From Alistipes sp. (GTDB lineage: Bacteria; Bacteroidota; Bacteroidia; Bacteroidales; Rikenellaceae): DNA of 64,000 nt. This document shows, piece after piece, positions 43,362 to 52,810 of the stretch; within the stretch, counting starts at the first letter, position 1; every line of letters begins with the position of its first letter. Position numbers and translations under genes: made by a program. The notes beneath the pieces were generated by a model. It made no database searches. It was not told the DNA's origin and saw nothing but the letters and a program-made list of their open reading frames with translations. The stretch spans positions 1-64,000 of the forward strand of contig JAFQCA010000007.1 in the NCBI GenBank assembly GCA_017399485.1, given 5' to 3'.

Positions 43362-43937
43362 TTATTTTTGCTCTTTTAATAACTCTTCGGCGCACTCCAA
43401 TGCCGTATAGAACTCCTCGCCAAAACGACGGATTATAGGCTCTCGCAGTGCTTTATAAACGGGTATGCCTAATTTCTTGCCACACTCTACAGCGTCGTGG
43501 CATACGGCCCAATGATGATAATTCAGTCCATAAGAGCCGTTCGAAAACTTCATAACTCTTATGGGATAGAGATGGCACGATATGGGCTTTATGAACGAGC
43601 ATTCACCATTGCGGTAGGCTCGCTCGATAGCGCAGTAGGTAATACCGTTCTCGGTAAACGCAAAGGCGCACTCGGCATTGTTTACCAACGGAGTGGTATA
43701 ATCGCCGTCGGTATCTACGACCATAAAACCCTGCTTCTCAACCTCTCGCTTACCCTCTTCGGTCATATATTTTGCATAGGATTCGTACTCCTCCTCCAAA
43801 ATATCGACTTCGTCCAACTCCAGCGGTGCGCCCGCATCACCCTCTACGCAACATATACCCTTGCAACGGCTTATGTCGCAAGCGAAACACTCTTGCAGAA
43901 GGTCTGCGCTAACTATTTTATCATCAATTTCAATCAT
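43362..43937 (-). CDS. DUF3109 cysteine-rich protein
   Basis: 191 residues. Cysteines cluster in CFACDISRCKGICC, then single ones in AECAF, YCAIERA, GECSF, ISCHLYP and AVCHDAVECG. This matches the DUF3109 family, which resembles the YkgJ zinc/iron-cluster proteins. The role is unknown; a metal-binding function is likely. It lies 9 bases downstream of nadD, in the run yicC-gmk-nadD-DUF3109-M23. Confidence 0.88.
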   Translation of the reverse strand: MIEIDDKIVSADLLQECFACDISRCKGICCVEGDAGAPLELDEVDILEEEYESYAKYMTEEGKREVEKQGFMVVDTDGDYTTPLVNNAECAFAFTENGITYCAIERAYRNGECSFIKPISCHLYPIRVMKFSNGSYGLNYHHWAVCHDAVECGKKLGIPVYKALREPIIRRFGEEFYTALECAEELLKEQK

Positions 43938-43946
43938 CGTTCTCTA

Positions 43947-44549
43947 CTATTGTTGTTCGGCTTTCCACAACTTCTTCTCTCTTATGTAGTCCAGCACCTC
44001 GCCATCTACCATCCTGTTTATAGGCTCTCCGTGCTGCAAGGCCTCTCTAATCTGGGTTGAGGAGTAGTTGTATTGCGGAGCATCGGCCAGAAAAGTAGTA
44101 CGTTCTGTGCTGAAGGTCATCTCTGCATCGGGGCGCGGATAGACGTAAATATCAAACTCCTTAATTATCGACTCGGCCTCTCTCCATTTGGGCAGAGTGT
44201 TGATTAAATCGCTACCCATCAAAATCGTAAAATCCATCATATCTCCATTGTTCTGTTGCAGATAGCGGAGTGTATTAATCGTATATGATGGTTTCTCCAA
44301 TAAAAACTCTATGACCGATGGCTTGATTTGATTTGGGAAACGCGAATTTCGACACGCAATCTCCACCATCGTGTATCGGTCCATTTCAGCCGCTTGTATT
44401 ATATCCTGTTTGAAAGGATTCTGGGGCGAGATAATCATAGCCACCTCGTCGCATAAACCCTTCTCGATGGCATATTCTGCAAGTGCCGTATGTCCTCGAT
44501 GTACAGGGTTAAATGACCCGAAATACAACATCATTCTCTTCTTTGCCAT
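43947..44549 (-). CDS. nadD: Nicotinate-nucleotide adenylyltransferase
   Basis: 200 residues. The nucleotidyltransferase motif is YFGSFNPVHRGHTALA (9-24), with the HxGH-equivalent H17...H20. The C-terminal adenylate motif appears as YNYSSTQIREAL. It makes deamido-NAD from nicotinate mononucleotide and ATP. It is 12 bases downstream of gmk. Confidence 0.94.
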   Translation of the reverse strand: MAKKRMMLYFGSFNPVHRGHTALAEYAIEKGLCDEVAMIISPQNPFKQDIIQAAEMDRYTMVEIACRNSRFPNQIKPSVIEFLLEKPSYTINTLRYLQQNNGDMMDFTILMGSDLINTLPKWREAESIIKEFDIYVYPRPDAEMTFSTERTTFLADAPQYNYSSTQIREALQHGEPINRMVDGEVLDYIREKKLWKAEQQ

Positions 44550-44561
44550 CCCTCAGTGTCC

Positions 44562-45131
44562 CTATTTCGCCAAAAACTCCTCAATGATAACCTTTGTCTG
44601 AGCAACAGCGTCAGCCAATATGTCGTTGATGACGATATTGTCGAATTCGTCGGCCTTCGAAATCTCGAATGCTGCTTTGGCAACGCGTTTCTCGATGGTC
44701 TCCGCAGAGTCTGTGCCTCGTCCGATAAGTCTCTCTCGCAAAACCTCTACTGATGGCGGCATTATAAATATCGAGCAAGCATTATCGCCGAATATGCGCT
44801 TGAGGTTGATGCCACCCATTACATCGACATCGAAGATTATCACGTTACCTTTGCTCCATATTCGCTCCATTTCGCTCTTTAGTGTGCCATAGCAGGTGCC
44901 GTTGTAGACCTCCTCCCACTCTACAAATTCGTCAGCCTTGACTTTGGCTTGAAACTCCTCCTGTGAAAGGAAAAAATAGTCTACGCCATCTTGCTCCTGT
45001 CCTCGAGGAGCACGTGATGTGGCTGAAATCGAGAATTCGAATTGAGGAAAAATCTTCAATAACTCCTTTACGATTGTCGTTTTGCCCGAACCGCTTGGTG
45101 CTGAGAATATGATGAGTTTGCCTGTTGCCAT
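44562..45131 (-). CDS. gmk: Guanylate kinase
   Basis: 189 residues. The P-loop is SAPSGSGKTT (10-19). GMP-binding residues lie in SATSRAPRGQEQDGVDYFF and EWEEVYNGTCYGTLKSEM. It phosphorylates GMP to GDP. It starts 3 bases after the yicC stop codon. The yicC-gmk pairing is widely conserved. Confidence 0.96.
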   Translation of the reverse strand: MATGKLIIFSAPSGSGKTTIVKELLKIFPQFEFSISATSRAPRGQEQDGVDYFFLSQEEFQAKVKADEFVEWEEVYNGTCYGTLKSEMERIWSKGNVIIFDVDVMGGINLKRIFGDNACSIFIMPPSVEVLRERLIGRGTDSAETIEKRVAKAAFEISKADEFDNIVINDILADAVAQTKVIIEEFLAK

Positions 45132-45134
45132 ACA

Positions 45135-46007
45135 CTACAAAATGTTTAATACCTGCTCCTTGATTTTCTCCAATTCGTCTTTCATCTTAACGACCAGAAT
45201 CTGAATGTTGGCCTCGTTAGCCTTTGAGCCAAGAGTGTTTATTTCGCGGCCCATCTCCTGCGCTATAAAGCCCAACTTACGACCTGCGGCATCCTCGTTT
45301 GCGGCCACTTCGCGGAAATAACGGCAGTGGTTCGACAAACGCACCTTCTCCTCGGTGATATCCAACTTCTCGATATAGAAAATCATCTCCTGCTCCAATC
45401 GGTTGCTGTCGACATCCACCTTGAGTTGTGATAAGTTTTCGCGTATGCGGTTCTTGATAGTCTCGCAACGACTCTGCTCGTAAGGTACGACCTCCGCCTT
45501 CAACTCCTCGATTTTATCGACTCTGCGTAATAAGTCGGCAATCAATGTTGCACCCTCCTGCTCGCGGAATGCATTAAACTGCTCCAATGCTGCATCCAGA
45601 GCCTGCATCAATGCCGCCTGCTCCTCTGCCGATACCTCTTCGGCCTGTGTCGATACCACCTCGGGCATACGCATAATGACGGGTACAATAGCATCGTATG
45701 CAGCATCTACGCCCGAAAATGCCAACGTATCATTCATCTGTCGTAGATATTCGCGGAACAACTCCTTGTTGATGGTGGCCGATGTATTTACTGCAGTATT
45801 CTCTACGGTGACGCTGATGTCTGCTTTTCCGCGAACGACAGCCGCAGCGACGCGAGAACGAATGTCGAATTCAAATGTGCGGTAAAGCGTAGGCAGTTTG
45901 ACATTCATATCCAACTGCTTTGAGTTTAGCGAGCGTATTTCGACGGTAATTTTCTTATTCGACAACGAAGCCTCTCCCTTGCCGAATCCGGTCATCGATT
46001 TTATCAT
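45135..46007 (-). CDS. yicC: YicC-family endoribonuclease
   Basis: 290 residues. The N-terminal MIKSMTGFGKGEA and the C-terminal EMGREINTLGSKANEANIQILVVKMKDELEKIKEQVLNIL (given in part: EMGREINTLGSKAN) are the diagnostic ends of this family. YicC proteins were shown to be endoribonucleases affecting small-RNA turnover in E. coli. First gene of the yicC-gmk-nadD run. Confidence 0.93.
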   Translation of the reverse strand: MIKSMTGFGKGEASLSNKKITVEIRSLNSKQLDMNVKLPTLYRTFEFDIRSRVAAAVVRGKADISVTVENTAVNTSATINKELFREYLRQMNDTLAFSGVDAAYDAIVPVIMRMPEVVSTQAEEVSAEEQAALMQALDAALEQFNAFREQEGATLIADLLRRVDKIEELKAEVVPYEQSRCETIKNRIRENLSQLKVDVDSNRLEQEMIFYIEKLDITEEKVRLSNHCRYFREVAANEDAAGRKLGFIAQEMGREINTLGSKANEANIQILVVKMKDELEKIKEQVLNIL

Positions 46008-46157
46008 TTCGATTGGGTGTTAAATAAATTCCAAACTTAAATTGGGGTTTATGCGCTCACCCTTTAGGGTGAAGGGTTGGCATAATCTTGGCAAAGATAG
46101 TGATTTTTTATGAAAAAGATGTGTATGTGGTCCAATAAATGAATCCAAATATACAAC

Positions 46158-46187
46158 AAGACCTCTTACATTGCTGCAAGAGGTCTT
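46158..46187 (-). terminator. Hairpin after mgsA
   Basis: AAGACCTCTT and AAGAGGTCTT form a perfect 10-bp stem with a 10-base loop. The T run on the minus strand is weak (TTGTATATTT). Confidence 0.55.
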
Positions 46188-46202
46188 ATGCTGGTGTTTT
46201 AA

Positions 46203-46682
46203 TTATTTCAATTGTCGCTCAATATACGACTTGTAATCTTTTATTACAGGAGTGTACTCCTCATCGCCCATCAGAGGAGACGAAATCAAAAAATCTGCCG
46301 ACGAGCGATTTATTGCTGTCGGGACATTGTACAACGTAGCCAGGCGCAATAGCGCTTTTACGTCCACATCGTGAGGCTGTGCCGACATCGGGTCCCAGAA
46401 GAATATCAACATATCGATGTCGCCATTTGCAATCATCGAGCCCAACTGCTGGTCGCCACCCAACGGTCCCGACTTGAGCATCGTAATGTCGAAGCGAGAG
46501 TGGGCTGAGTCTGTGCTACGGCGGGCCATCAGTGTCTCGGCTACGATACGGCCTGTTGTTCCCGTACAGATAAGTCGATGAGAGAGCAGTTTTTCCCAAT
46601 TCCACGCTACCCACTCTGCAAGGTCGCGTTTCATATTGTCGTGTGCGACCAATGCTACAGTTAATCTTTTTGTCATAATCAT
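46203..46682 (-). CDS. mgsA: Methylglyoxal synthase
   Basis: 159 residues. VALVAHDNMKRDLAEW and CTGTTGRI (39-46) form the phosphate-binding site. The catalytic aspartate is D77 in SGPLGGDQQLG. It converts dihydroxyacetone phosphate to methylglyoxal and phosphate, relieving phosphate limitation or sugar-phosphate overload. It is single, with a -7 box TAGTTTTG (minus strand, 46739-46746) and a GAGCCTT/AAGGCTC hairpin in its leader (46691-46710). Confidence 0.94.
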   Translation of the reverse strand: MIMTKRLTVALVAHDNMKRDLAEWVAWNWEKLLSHRLICTGTTGRIVAETLMARRSTDSAHSRFDITMLKSGPLGGDQQLGSMIANGDIDMLIFFWDPMSAQPHDVDVKALLRLATLYNVPTAINRSSADFLISSPLMGDEEYTPVIKDYKSYIERQLK

Positions 46683-46851
46683 CCAAATTTGAGCCTTCGG
46701 ATTAAGGCTCGGTTATTTTTTTCTACAATTTATCACTGCAAAACTACAAATAATGAGCAAAAATAAAACAAAAAACGAGTAAAAAGATTGTTAAATCTCA
46801 TTACTCGTTATCTGTTTTACCAACTTAAAGTCGGTAAGCCTTGTTAGCCGC

Positions 46852-47559
46852 TTATCTTACCAATTTCATACGTCCCAATGATGATGGAATGTGAAAATCC
46901 AACTTTTCGGGCTCAACCCAAGTTATCCAACGTATGCTGCTGATATTGCGTGGCTCTGTGGCATCACCACGATATAGACCTATGTACATCTCATTGTCGC
47001 TATTCAGATAGCCATCATCGCGTAACCACTTCAAAGGCAATGCCGCCTCTACGATGTAACCTGTAGATGTTGTTGTTGCTGCCGAGGTTAGCGCATCAAA
47101 ATCCCAATCATATTCAAATTGACGATGATATTTGGCAGTATATCCCAACGCTTTGCCCGTCGGGTCTATCTCGGCACATACGTAATCGGTCATTTCTGCA
47201 TCCTTGCTGATGAAAAATTCCACACGGTCACTATAGACTACCGACATCTCCGATGGCTCCTCGTCGCATACGGGGGTGTCGTCATCTACCGTATAGAGGA
47301 AATAGAGATTTTGCTTGTCGTGACAGATGTAGATTTTTGTGTTGTCCTTGACTCTGCCATTCCACGGTGCAAGCAATCCCTCCACGATAGGTGTTGTCTT
47401 ACCCCAATCGTCGGCCTTGCCATCTATGGTGATATCAAGTTTTGTTCGTTTGGCCTCTAAGTAGTTGCCTTTATCGTTTTCGGTAGAACTACTATCGCAC
47501 CCGATTAACATCGAGCAAGCAAAAACGACAGCAATGATATAAAATAAGTTCTTGTGCAT
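46852..47559 (-). CDS. CBM9-like lipoprotein
   Basis: 235 residues with the lipobox Cys at 21 (SMLIGC). The rest is one CBM9/DOMON-like beta-sandwich: ITIDGKADDWGKTTPIVEG at the start, IYICHDKQNLYFLYTVDDDTP, then SDRVEFFIS and LPLKWLRDDG. Its phrases parallel the C-terminal domain of the GH99-like protein at 37311 (KVDGAFEDWQSV; DKKNIYFYVACAEP). It probably binds glycan ends at the cell surface. It is 27 bases downstream of the DUF1015 gene but is unrelated to serine synthesis. Confidence 0.82.
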   Translation of the reverse strand: MHKNLFYIIAVVFACSMLIGCDSSSTENDKGNYLEAKRTKLDITIDGKADDWGKTTPIVEGLLAPWNGRVKDNTKIYICHDKQNLYFLYTVDDDTPVCDEEPSEMSVVYSDRVEFFISKDAEMTDYVCAEIDPTGKALGYTAKYHRQFEYDWDFDALTSAATTTSTGYIVEAALPLKWLRDDGYLNSDNEMYIGLYRGDATEPRNISSIRWITWVEPEKLDFHIPSSLGRMKLVR

Positions 47560-47586
47560 AACTATGTGTTTGATTGTTATCGGCCA

Positions 47587-48831
47587 CTACTTCTCAAAAG
47601 AGTGTATCACTACACCTGAACGTAATTTTGGCTCAAACCAAGTAGTCTTTGGTGGCATAATGTTTCCTGTGTCGGCAATGTCGATAAGTTGCTGCATAGA
47701 TACAGGATAGAGTGCAAATGCAACCTTCATCTCGCCACTATCAACTCGGCGTTTAAGTTCGCCCAAGCCGCGAATGCCTCCGACGAAATCAATTCTCTTT
47801 GATGTGCGTAGGTCGCTGATACCTAAAATCTTGTCAAGCACGAGGTTTGATAATACGGTAACGTCTAATACGCCAATCGGGTCTTTGTCGTCGTATGTGC
47901 CCTGCTTTGCAGTCAGGCTATACCACTCCCCATCGATGTACATTGCGAAGTTGTGCAGAGCCGAAGGTGTGTATATATCACTACCCTTCTTCTCTACCTC
48001 AAACGATACCTCCAATGCTGCTAATAATTCCTCTTTTGTGAGTCCGTTAAGGTCACGTACGACACGGTTGTAGTCAATGATTCGCAACTGCGATGCGGGG
48101 AATGTAACAGCCAAGAAGTAGCAATACTCCTCCTCGCCCGTATGTGAAGGATTCTTCTGCATACACTCCTGTCCTACTCTCGCTGCGGCAGCCGTACGAT
48201 GGTGTCCATCGGCAACATAAAGCGCAGGAACAGATGCGAATAACTCTGTTATGCGGTCATTCAGGGCCTTGTCGCGAATAACCCAGAAATGGTGTCCGAA
48301 TCCATCCTCTGCTGTAAAGTCATAATCGGGCTCATTTGCCGCGACAACACTCTCGACAATAGCGTTAATCTCGTCATTGTCGGGATATGTGAAGAATACA
48401 GGCTCGATGTTGGCCTTTTGGTTACGTACGTGAATCATTCTATCCTCCTCTTTGTCGGGACGAGTGAGTTCGTGCTTCTTGATGGCGCCAGAGAGATAAT
48501 CCTCAAAATGGCAACACATAGCAATACCATATTGTGTGCGTCCATTCATAGTTTGAGCATAGATGTAATAATGCTCCTCGTTATCTTGCACCAACCAGCC
48601 ACGCTCTTTCCACGCCTTGAAGTTCTCCACAGCCTTGTCGTAGACCTCAGCAGAGTGTTCGTCGGCTATGGGCGTGAAATCTATCTCTGGCTTTATTATA
48701 TGCAACAGAGAGCGCTCTGTAGCCTCGGCTTTTGCCTCTTCTGAGTTCAATACATCGTAAGGACGTGAAGCCACCTCGGCGGCATACTCTTTGGGCGGAC
48801 GAATGCCGCAAAACGGTTTTATTTTAACCAT
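47587..48831 (-). CDS. DUF1015 family protein
   Basis: 414 residues. The opening IKPFCGIRPPKEYAAEVASRPYDVL and internal blocks (NEEHYYIYAQTMNGRTQYGIAMCCHFEDY, LYVADGHHRTAAAARVG, KRIDFVGGIRGLGELKRRVD) are those of DUF1015. The DGHHR motif is reminiscent of ParB/Srx-fold nucleotide-binding proteins. It follows serC and serA on the same strand by 26 bases. Such linkage with serA/serC is frequent in this phylum, and no serB-like phosphatase is adjacent. A role in serine metabolism is an inference from context. Confidence 0.88.
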   Translation of the reverse strand: MVKIKPFCGIRPPKEYAAEVASRPYDVLNSEEAKAEATERSLLHIIKPEIDFTPIADEHSAEVYDKAVENFKAWKERGWLVQDNEEHYYIYAQTMNGRTQYGIAMCCHFEDYLSGAIKKHELTRPDKEEDRMIHVRNQKANIEPVFFTYPDNDEINAIVESVVAANEPDYDFTAEDGFGHHFWVIRDKALNDRITELFASVPALYVADGHHRTAAAARVGQECMQKNPSHTGEEEYCYFLAVTFPASQLRIIDYNRVVRDLNGLTKEELLAALEVSFEVEKKGSDIYTPSALHNFAMYIDGEWYSLTAKQGTYDDKDPIGVLDVTVLSNLVLDKILGISDLRTSKRIDFVGGIRGLGELKRRVDSGEMKVAFALYPVSMQQLIDIADTGNIMPPKTTWFEPKLRSGVVIHSFEK

Positions 48832-48857
48832 TGTATCTACTTAATATAATTTATGGT

Positions 48858-49799
48858 TTATTTACAATCGCAAGGTTTTTTGTTGAGTTGGAATCTGTTC
48901 TCACCTCGCTCCAAATAGCCTACAATCTGGCGAGCCGCGGCTAATCCCGCATTGATGTTGGCCTCGGCTGTCTCTGCTCCCATTTTCTTGGGTGTTGCAA
49001 AGAAACGTTTGCCTGCCAATTCTGCCAACTCGCTGGTTGCGTCGGGTGCAATGTCTGTAATATATTTCAGGTCAGTGCGCTCTGTCAATGCCGCTTTCAG
49101 GCCATCCTCATCTATAACCTCTTTGCGAGCCGTATTAACCAATGTAGCACCCTGTGGCATCGACATCAAGAGTTTGTAATTAATCGATTTCTTGGTCTGC
49201 TCGGTTGCAGGAATGTGCAACGATAGGAAATCGGACGCGGCATATAACTCCTCGACGCTACCTACAGGCTCCACACCATCGTTATCAAATACTACTCTCT
49301 CTGTTATAAAGGGGTCGTATGCGATGACATTCAGACCCAAAGCCTTTGCTTTGCGGCCAACCAAGCGACCTACATTGCCGTATGCGTGAATACCAAGTGT
49401 CTTGCCCTGCAACTCAATGCCTGTGCCTGGTGTAAATTGGTTACGTGACATATAAATCATCATAGCCAAAGCCAACTCTGCTACGGCGTTTGAGTTTTGT
49501 CCCGGAGTATTCATCACTGCGACGTTGTTTGCCGATGCGGCCTGCAAATCCACATTGTCGTAACCGGCACCTGCGCGCACAACAATCTTTAGTTGCTTTG
49601 CGGCATCGATAACCTCTTTGGTTACCTTGTCGCTACGTACGATAAGTGCATCAACATCACCCACTGCGGCTAATAACTCGGCTTTGTCGGTATATTTTTC
49701 TAACAGAACGACTTCATAACCTGCCTCTGCAAATATATTCTTTATCCCATCTACCGCCTTTTTGGCAAAAGGCTTTTCGGTTGCTACAAGAACTTTCAT
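48858..49799 (-). CDS. serA: D-3-phosphoglycerate dehydrogenase, lysine-type
   Basis: 313 residues from ATG 49799, the start that gives MKVLVATEKPFAK; a longer frame to 49904 adds 35 unrelated residues. NAD binding is at GKTLGIHAYGNVGRLVGR (132-149). The catalytic arginine/glutamate region is VNTARKEVIDEDG. Where most hydroxyacid dehydrogenases have the catalytic histidine (PHxGxxT), this has TPKKMGAETAEAN, lysine at 271/272. That lysine form is known from Entamoeba histolytica and Bacteroidales enzymes. There is no ACT/regulatory C-terminal domain. It catalyses the first step of serine synthesis. Confidence 0.93.
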   Translation of the reverse strand: MKVLVATEKPFAKKAVDGIKNIFAEAGYEVVLLEKYTDKAELLAAVGDVDALIVRSDKVTKEVIDAAKQLKIVVRAGAGYDNVDLQAASANNVAVMNTPGQNSNAVAELALAMMIYMSRNQFTPGTGIELQGKTLGIHAYGNVGRLVGRKAKALGLNVIAYDPFITERVVFDNDGVEPVGSVEELYAASDFLSLHIPATEQTKKSINYKLLMSMPQGATLVNTARKEVIDEDGLKAALTERTDLKYITDIAPDATSELAELAGKRFFATPKKMGAETAEANINAGLAAARQIVGYLERGENRFQLNKKPCDCK

Positions 49800-49907
49800 A
49801 TCTGTTTTTATCTCTTTATAGTCAATAACTTCTCCATTTTCCCATTCTAAAACATCACACCCAAAAGGGTTTGTTTTTGTGGGGATGTGATAGGTGTATC
49901 CCATCGC

Positions 49908-50978
49908 CTATTTATGCATCTGCTCAAACTCCTGCATACAAGCCACCAAAGCATCTACTGCCTCTACCGAGCAAGCATTGTAGCACGAAGCGCGGAATCC
50001 GCCTACCAAACGGTGGCCTTTTATGCCGACCATACCGCGTGATTTTGCAAATTCCATAAACTCTGCGGCCAGCGCCTCGTTACCCTCGCTCATAACGAAA
50101 CAGATGTTCATCGATGAGCGGTCCTCTGTGGCTGCAGTACCTCTAAAGAGCGAGTTGCGGTCAATTTCGGCATACAACTTGGCAGCCTTCTCTTGATTGC
50201 GGCGATATATAACTTCCAATCCACCTTCGGCCTTCATCCACTTAAGCGTTTCGCGGAGAACATATATTGGGAATACGGGAGGTGTATTAAACATCGAATT
50301 ATTATCGACGTGAGTATTTACATTTACCATCGAAGGTAACTCTCTTGCCACCTTGCCAAGCATATCGTCGCGAACGATAACAAATGAAACACCCGCAGGG
50401 GCCAGATTCTTTTGTGCGCCACCATAGATTACGGCGTACTTGCTCACGTCAATCGGACGGCTCAAGATATTTGAACTCATATCCGCGATAACGGGTACGG
50501 GAGAATCAATATCCTCCTTATACTCTGTACCGTAGATTGTATTGTTTGCGCAGATATATAGGTAGTCAAGGTCGGCAGGAATTTCAAATCCTTTGGGAAT
50601 GTAAGTGAAATTCTTGTCTTCTGATGAAGCCAAAACATCTACTTCGCCGAATAACTTAGCCTCTTTGATTGCCTTTTTTGTCCAAACACCCGTATGTATG
50701 TATCCTGCTTTTTTGCCGAGGAAATTTGCGGGAATATGGAAGAACTGAGTGCTGGCACCACCGCCGACAAAATATATTTTGTAGTTGTCGGGAATGTTTA
50801 ACAACTCTCTAAACAGACTCTGTGCTTCGCTCAAAACTGCCTCAAATTCGGGGGTACGGTGCGAAATTGATAGTAACGAGAGTCCTGTACCATCAAAATC
50901 TATAATAGCCTTTGCTGCTGCTTCCAATACTACGTCAGGTAGAACCGAAGGACCTGCGTTAAAATTATATTTTTTCAT
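49908..50978 (-). CDS. serC: Phosphoserine aminotransferase
   Basis: 356 residues. The PLP lysine is K190 in [13 protein letters not shown]. The N-terminal [11 protein letters not shown] and the phosphate-binding [21 protein letters not shown] motifs are diagnostic. It converts 3-phosphohydroxypyruvate to phosphoserine. First gene of serC-serA-DUF1015. About 110 bases separate it from serA. Confidence 0.96.
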   Translation of the reverse strand: MKKYNFNAGPSVLPDVVLEAAAKAIIDFDGTGLSLLSISHRTPEFEAVLSEAQSLFRELLNIPDNYKIYFVGGGASTQFFHIPANFLGKKAGYIHTGVWTKKAIKEAKLFGEVDVLASSEDKNFTYIPKGFEIPADLDYLYICANNTIYGTEYKEDIDSPVPVIADMSSNILSRPIDVSKYAVIYGGAQKNLAPAGVSFVIVRDDMLGKVARELPSMVNVNTHVDNNSMFNTPPVFPIYVLRETLKWMKAEGGLEVIYRRNQEKAAKLYAEIDRNSLFRGTAATEDRSSMNICFVMSEGNEALAAEFMEFAKSRGMVGIKGHRLVGGFRASCYNACSVEAVDALVACMQEFEQMHK

Positions 50979-51384
50979 ATATGTAAATTTGTTTTATTGT
51001 TATCTCTCTTGCTTATGTAATTTTCGTATTTTATACTACAAAGTAAACTCAAAAATATGATTATTCAAAATGTTTGCAGTTTGTTTTATTATCTTTTTAT
51101 TGCAAGGTTTCGGCTAAAAACATAAAAACTGTAAATTAATCAGTTTTTTTAATAATGATATGATACTCTATTGGCGTTATTCCGTCAAAAAATAAATTTT
51201 TTTAAGATGTGATTTTTTTTCAAAAAAGGTTACAAAATATAAGCATCCCACCTTAATTTCATCTCAAAGATGAGAAAGTGATTACAAAATTGGTAGAAAA
51301 ATGCCAAGATAGAGCCCTCTGTGCCGATTTATTCGTACCTTTGTGTAATAGAAAACGTAATAAAATCAAAAACATATAATTCTT
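50979..51384. other. AT-rich intergenic region between divergent serC and araM-like genes
   Basis: 406 bases without a gene. A small hairpin TCATCT-CAA-AGATGA lies near 51258-51272. TTACTTTG on the minus strand at 51039-51046 may be the serC -7 box. Nothing else was recognised. Confidence 0.4.
51336..51343 (+). promoter_or_regulatory. -7 box upstream of glycerol-1-phosphate dehydrogenase gene
   Basis: TACCTTTG, 42 bases before the ATG at 51385. Confidence 0.55.
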
Positions 51385-52731
51385 ATGAGTAATAACCAAC
51401 TTGTAGCCAAAGCGTTGGCTGCGGCTACCGATACGGTGGCGATGGAGATTGGAGTTGATATCCTTGACAAAGTTCCCGTTATGTTTAAGGAACAGTTCCC
51501 CGAAAAACGAGCCTTGATTGTCGCCGACGAGAATACTTGGCGAGTGGCGGGTGAAGCGGTGTATGCTCACTTGCAAACCGTAGGTGTTGAGTGCGAGGAG
51601 CCTTATATCTTTACCGACCCTCATCTGCACGCCGAGTGGCGATTTGTCGAGATGCTGGATGAGCGTTTGGCGGCAACCGATGCCATTGCTGTTGCAGTGG
51701 GTTCGGGAACGATTAACGACCTGTGTAAACTCTGTTCATATCATCAGTCGCGGCCCTATATGTGTGTTGCTACGGCGGCTTCGGTTGATGGTTATTCATC
51801 ATTTGGGGCCTCTATCACCTATAAAAATATGAAGCAGACCTTCACCTGCCCTGCCCCAAAGGCTATTTTGGCCGATGTGGGTGTTATGGCCCGTGCCCCC
51901 AAAGAGATGACGGCTGCTGGTTATGCTGACCTTGCTGCAAAAATCCCTGCGGGAGCAGAGTGGATTATTGCCGACTTCGTAGGCTCTGAGCCTATCCACG
52001 ATGAGGCGTGGCATATCGTGCAGGATGGTCTAAAGGAGGCTCTGGCCGACCCTGAGGGTGTTGCGGCATTGCGCCCTGAGGCGATTGCTCCTCTGGTCGA
52101 GGGTTTGATGTTGAGTGGTTTTGCTATGCAGGCGGCCCGCTCGTCGCGTCCTGCTTCGTGTACCGACCATCTGTTCAGCCATTTGTGGAATATGCGCAAT
52201 CATACCTATAATGGCGTAACTCCCTCGCACGGTTTTCAGGTGAGTGTCGGAACATTGTGTATGTGTGCGATGTTTGATGAGGCTTATAAGAGCGATTTCA
52301 CGACACTCGATGTTGAACGTTGCGTGGCTGCGTGGCCGAGCCTTGAGGAGGTACGCGCTGCCGCCGAGAGATTGTTTGCCAATGAGTCATTTGCCGAATT
52401 GGGTGTGACAGAGATAACGGCCAAATATGATGATAAAGAGGAGGTGCGTCGCCAGATGCAACTACTGAAGAGTAATTGGCCTGATTTGAAGGCCCGCCTT
52501 CAGGCTCAATGTTATACCTATGATGAGATGTATCGCTATTTGTCGATTGTAGGTGCGCCGACCAAACCTGAGGATGTAGGTATAACGAAAGCACAGATGT
52601 TGGCCGATGTACCGTTTGTTCGCCACATACGTCGTCGTTATAACTTGCTGGATTTGGGCTTGCGCGCAGGTACTCTCGATACGTGGGTAAACGGCGTCTT
52701 TGGCAAAGGCGGAATCTGGGAGGTTAAGTAG
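51385..52731 (+). CDS. sn-Glycerol-1-phosphate dehydrogenase (AraM/EgsA-type)
   Basis: 448 residues of the iron-containing alcohol dehydrogenase superfamily. NAD(P) binding: AVAVGSGTINDLCKL. Substrate-side block: CVATAASVDGYSSFGASITYKNMKQTF. Metal ligands are expected in PAGAEWIIAD (as D/H), the HLFSHLWNM block and the SHGFQVSVGT block. It reduces dihydroxyacetone phosphate to sn-glycerol 1-phosphate, the archaeal lipid-backbone enantiomer; in Bacillus subtilis AraM makes heptaprenylglyceryl phosphate precursor. Its purpose in Bacteroidota is not settled. Single gene. Confidence 0.88.
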   Translation: MSNNQLVAKALAAATDTVAMEIGVDILDKVPVMFKEQFPEKRALIVADENTWRVAGEAVYAHLQTVGVECEEPYIFTDPHLHAEWRFVEMLDERLAATDAIAVAVGSGTINDLCKLCSYHQSRPYMCVATAASVDGYSSFGASITYKNMKQTFTCPAPKAILADVGVMARAPKEMTAAGYADLAAKIPAGAEWIIADFVGSEPIHDEAWHIVQDGLKEALADPEGVAALRPEAIAPLVEGLMLSGFAMQAARSSRPASCTDHLFSHLWNMRNHTYNGVTPSHGFQVSVGTLCMCAMFDEAYKSDFTTLDVERCVAAWPSLEEVRAAAERLFANESFAELGVTEITAKYDDKEEVRRQMQLLKSNWPDLKARLQAQCYTYDEMYRYLSIVGAPTKPEDVGITKAQMLADVPFVRHIRRRYNLLDLGLRAGTLDTWVNGVFGKGGIWEVK

Positions 52732-52771
52732 TTATTAATGATGCCAAGTAGCGCTATATATAATTAGAATG

Positions 52772-52806
52772 AGTGCGAGAAATGAGAATTTCTCGCACTA
52801 TTTTTT
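52772..52806 (+). terminator. Terminator of glycerol-1-phosphate dehydrogenase gene
   Basis: AGTGCGAGAAA (52772-52782) pairs with TTTCTCGCACT (52789-52799), followed by TTTTTT. Perfect 11-bp stem. Confidence 0.9.
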
Positions 52807-52810
52807 GTTA

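Noticed and set aside
49800..49904. N-terminal extension of serA by 35 residues
   Set aside because: The added residues do not resemble any phosphoglycerate dehydrogenase, whereas MKVLVATEKP is the usual start; the extension merely fills the serC-serA gap.
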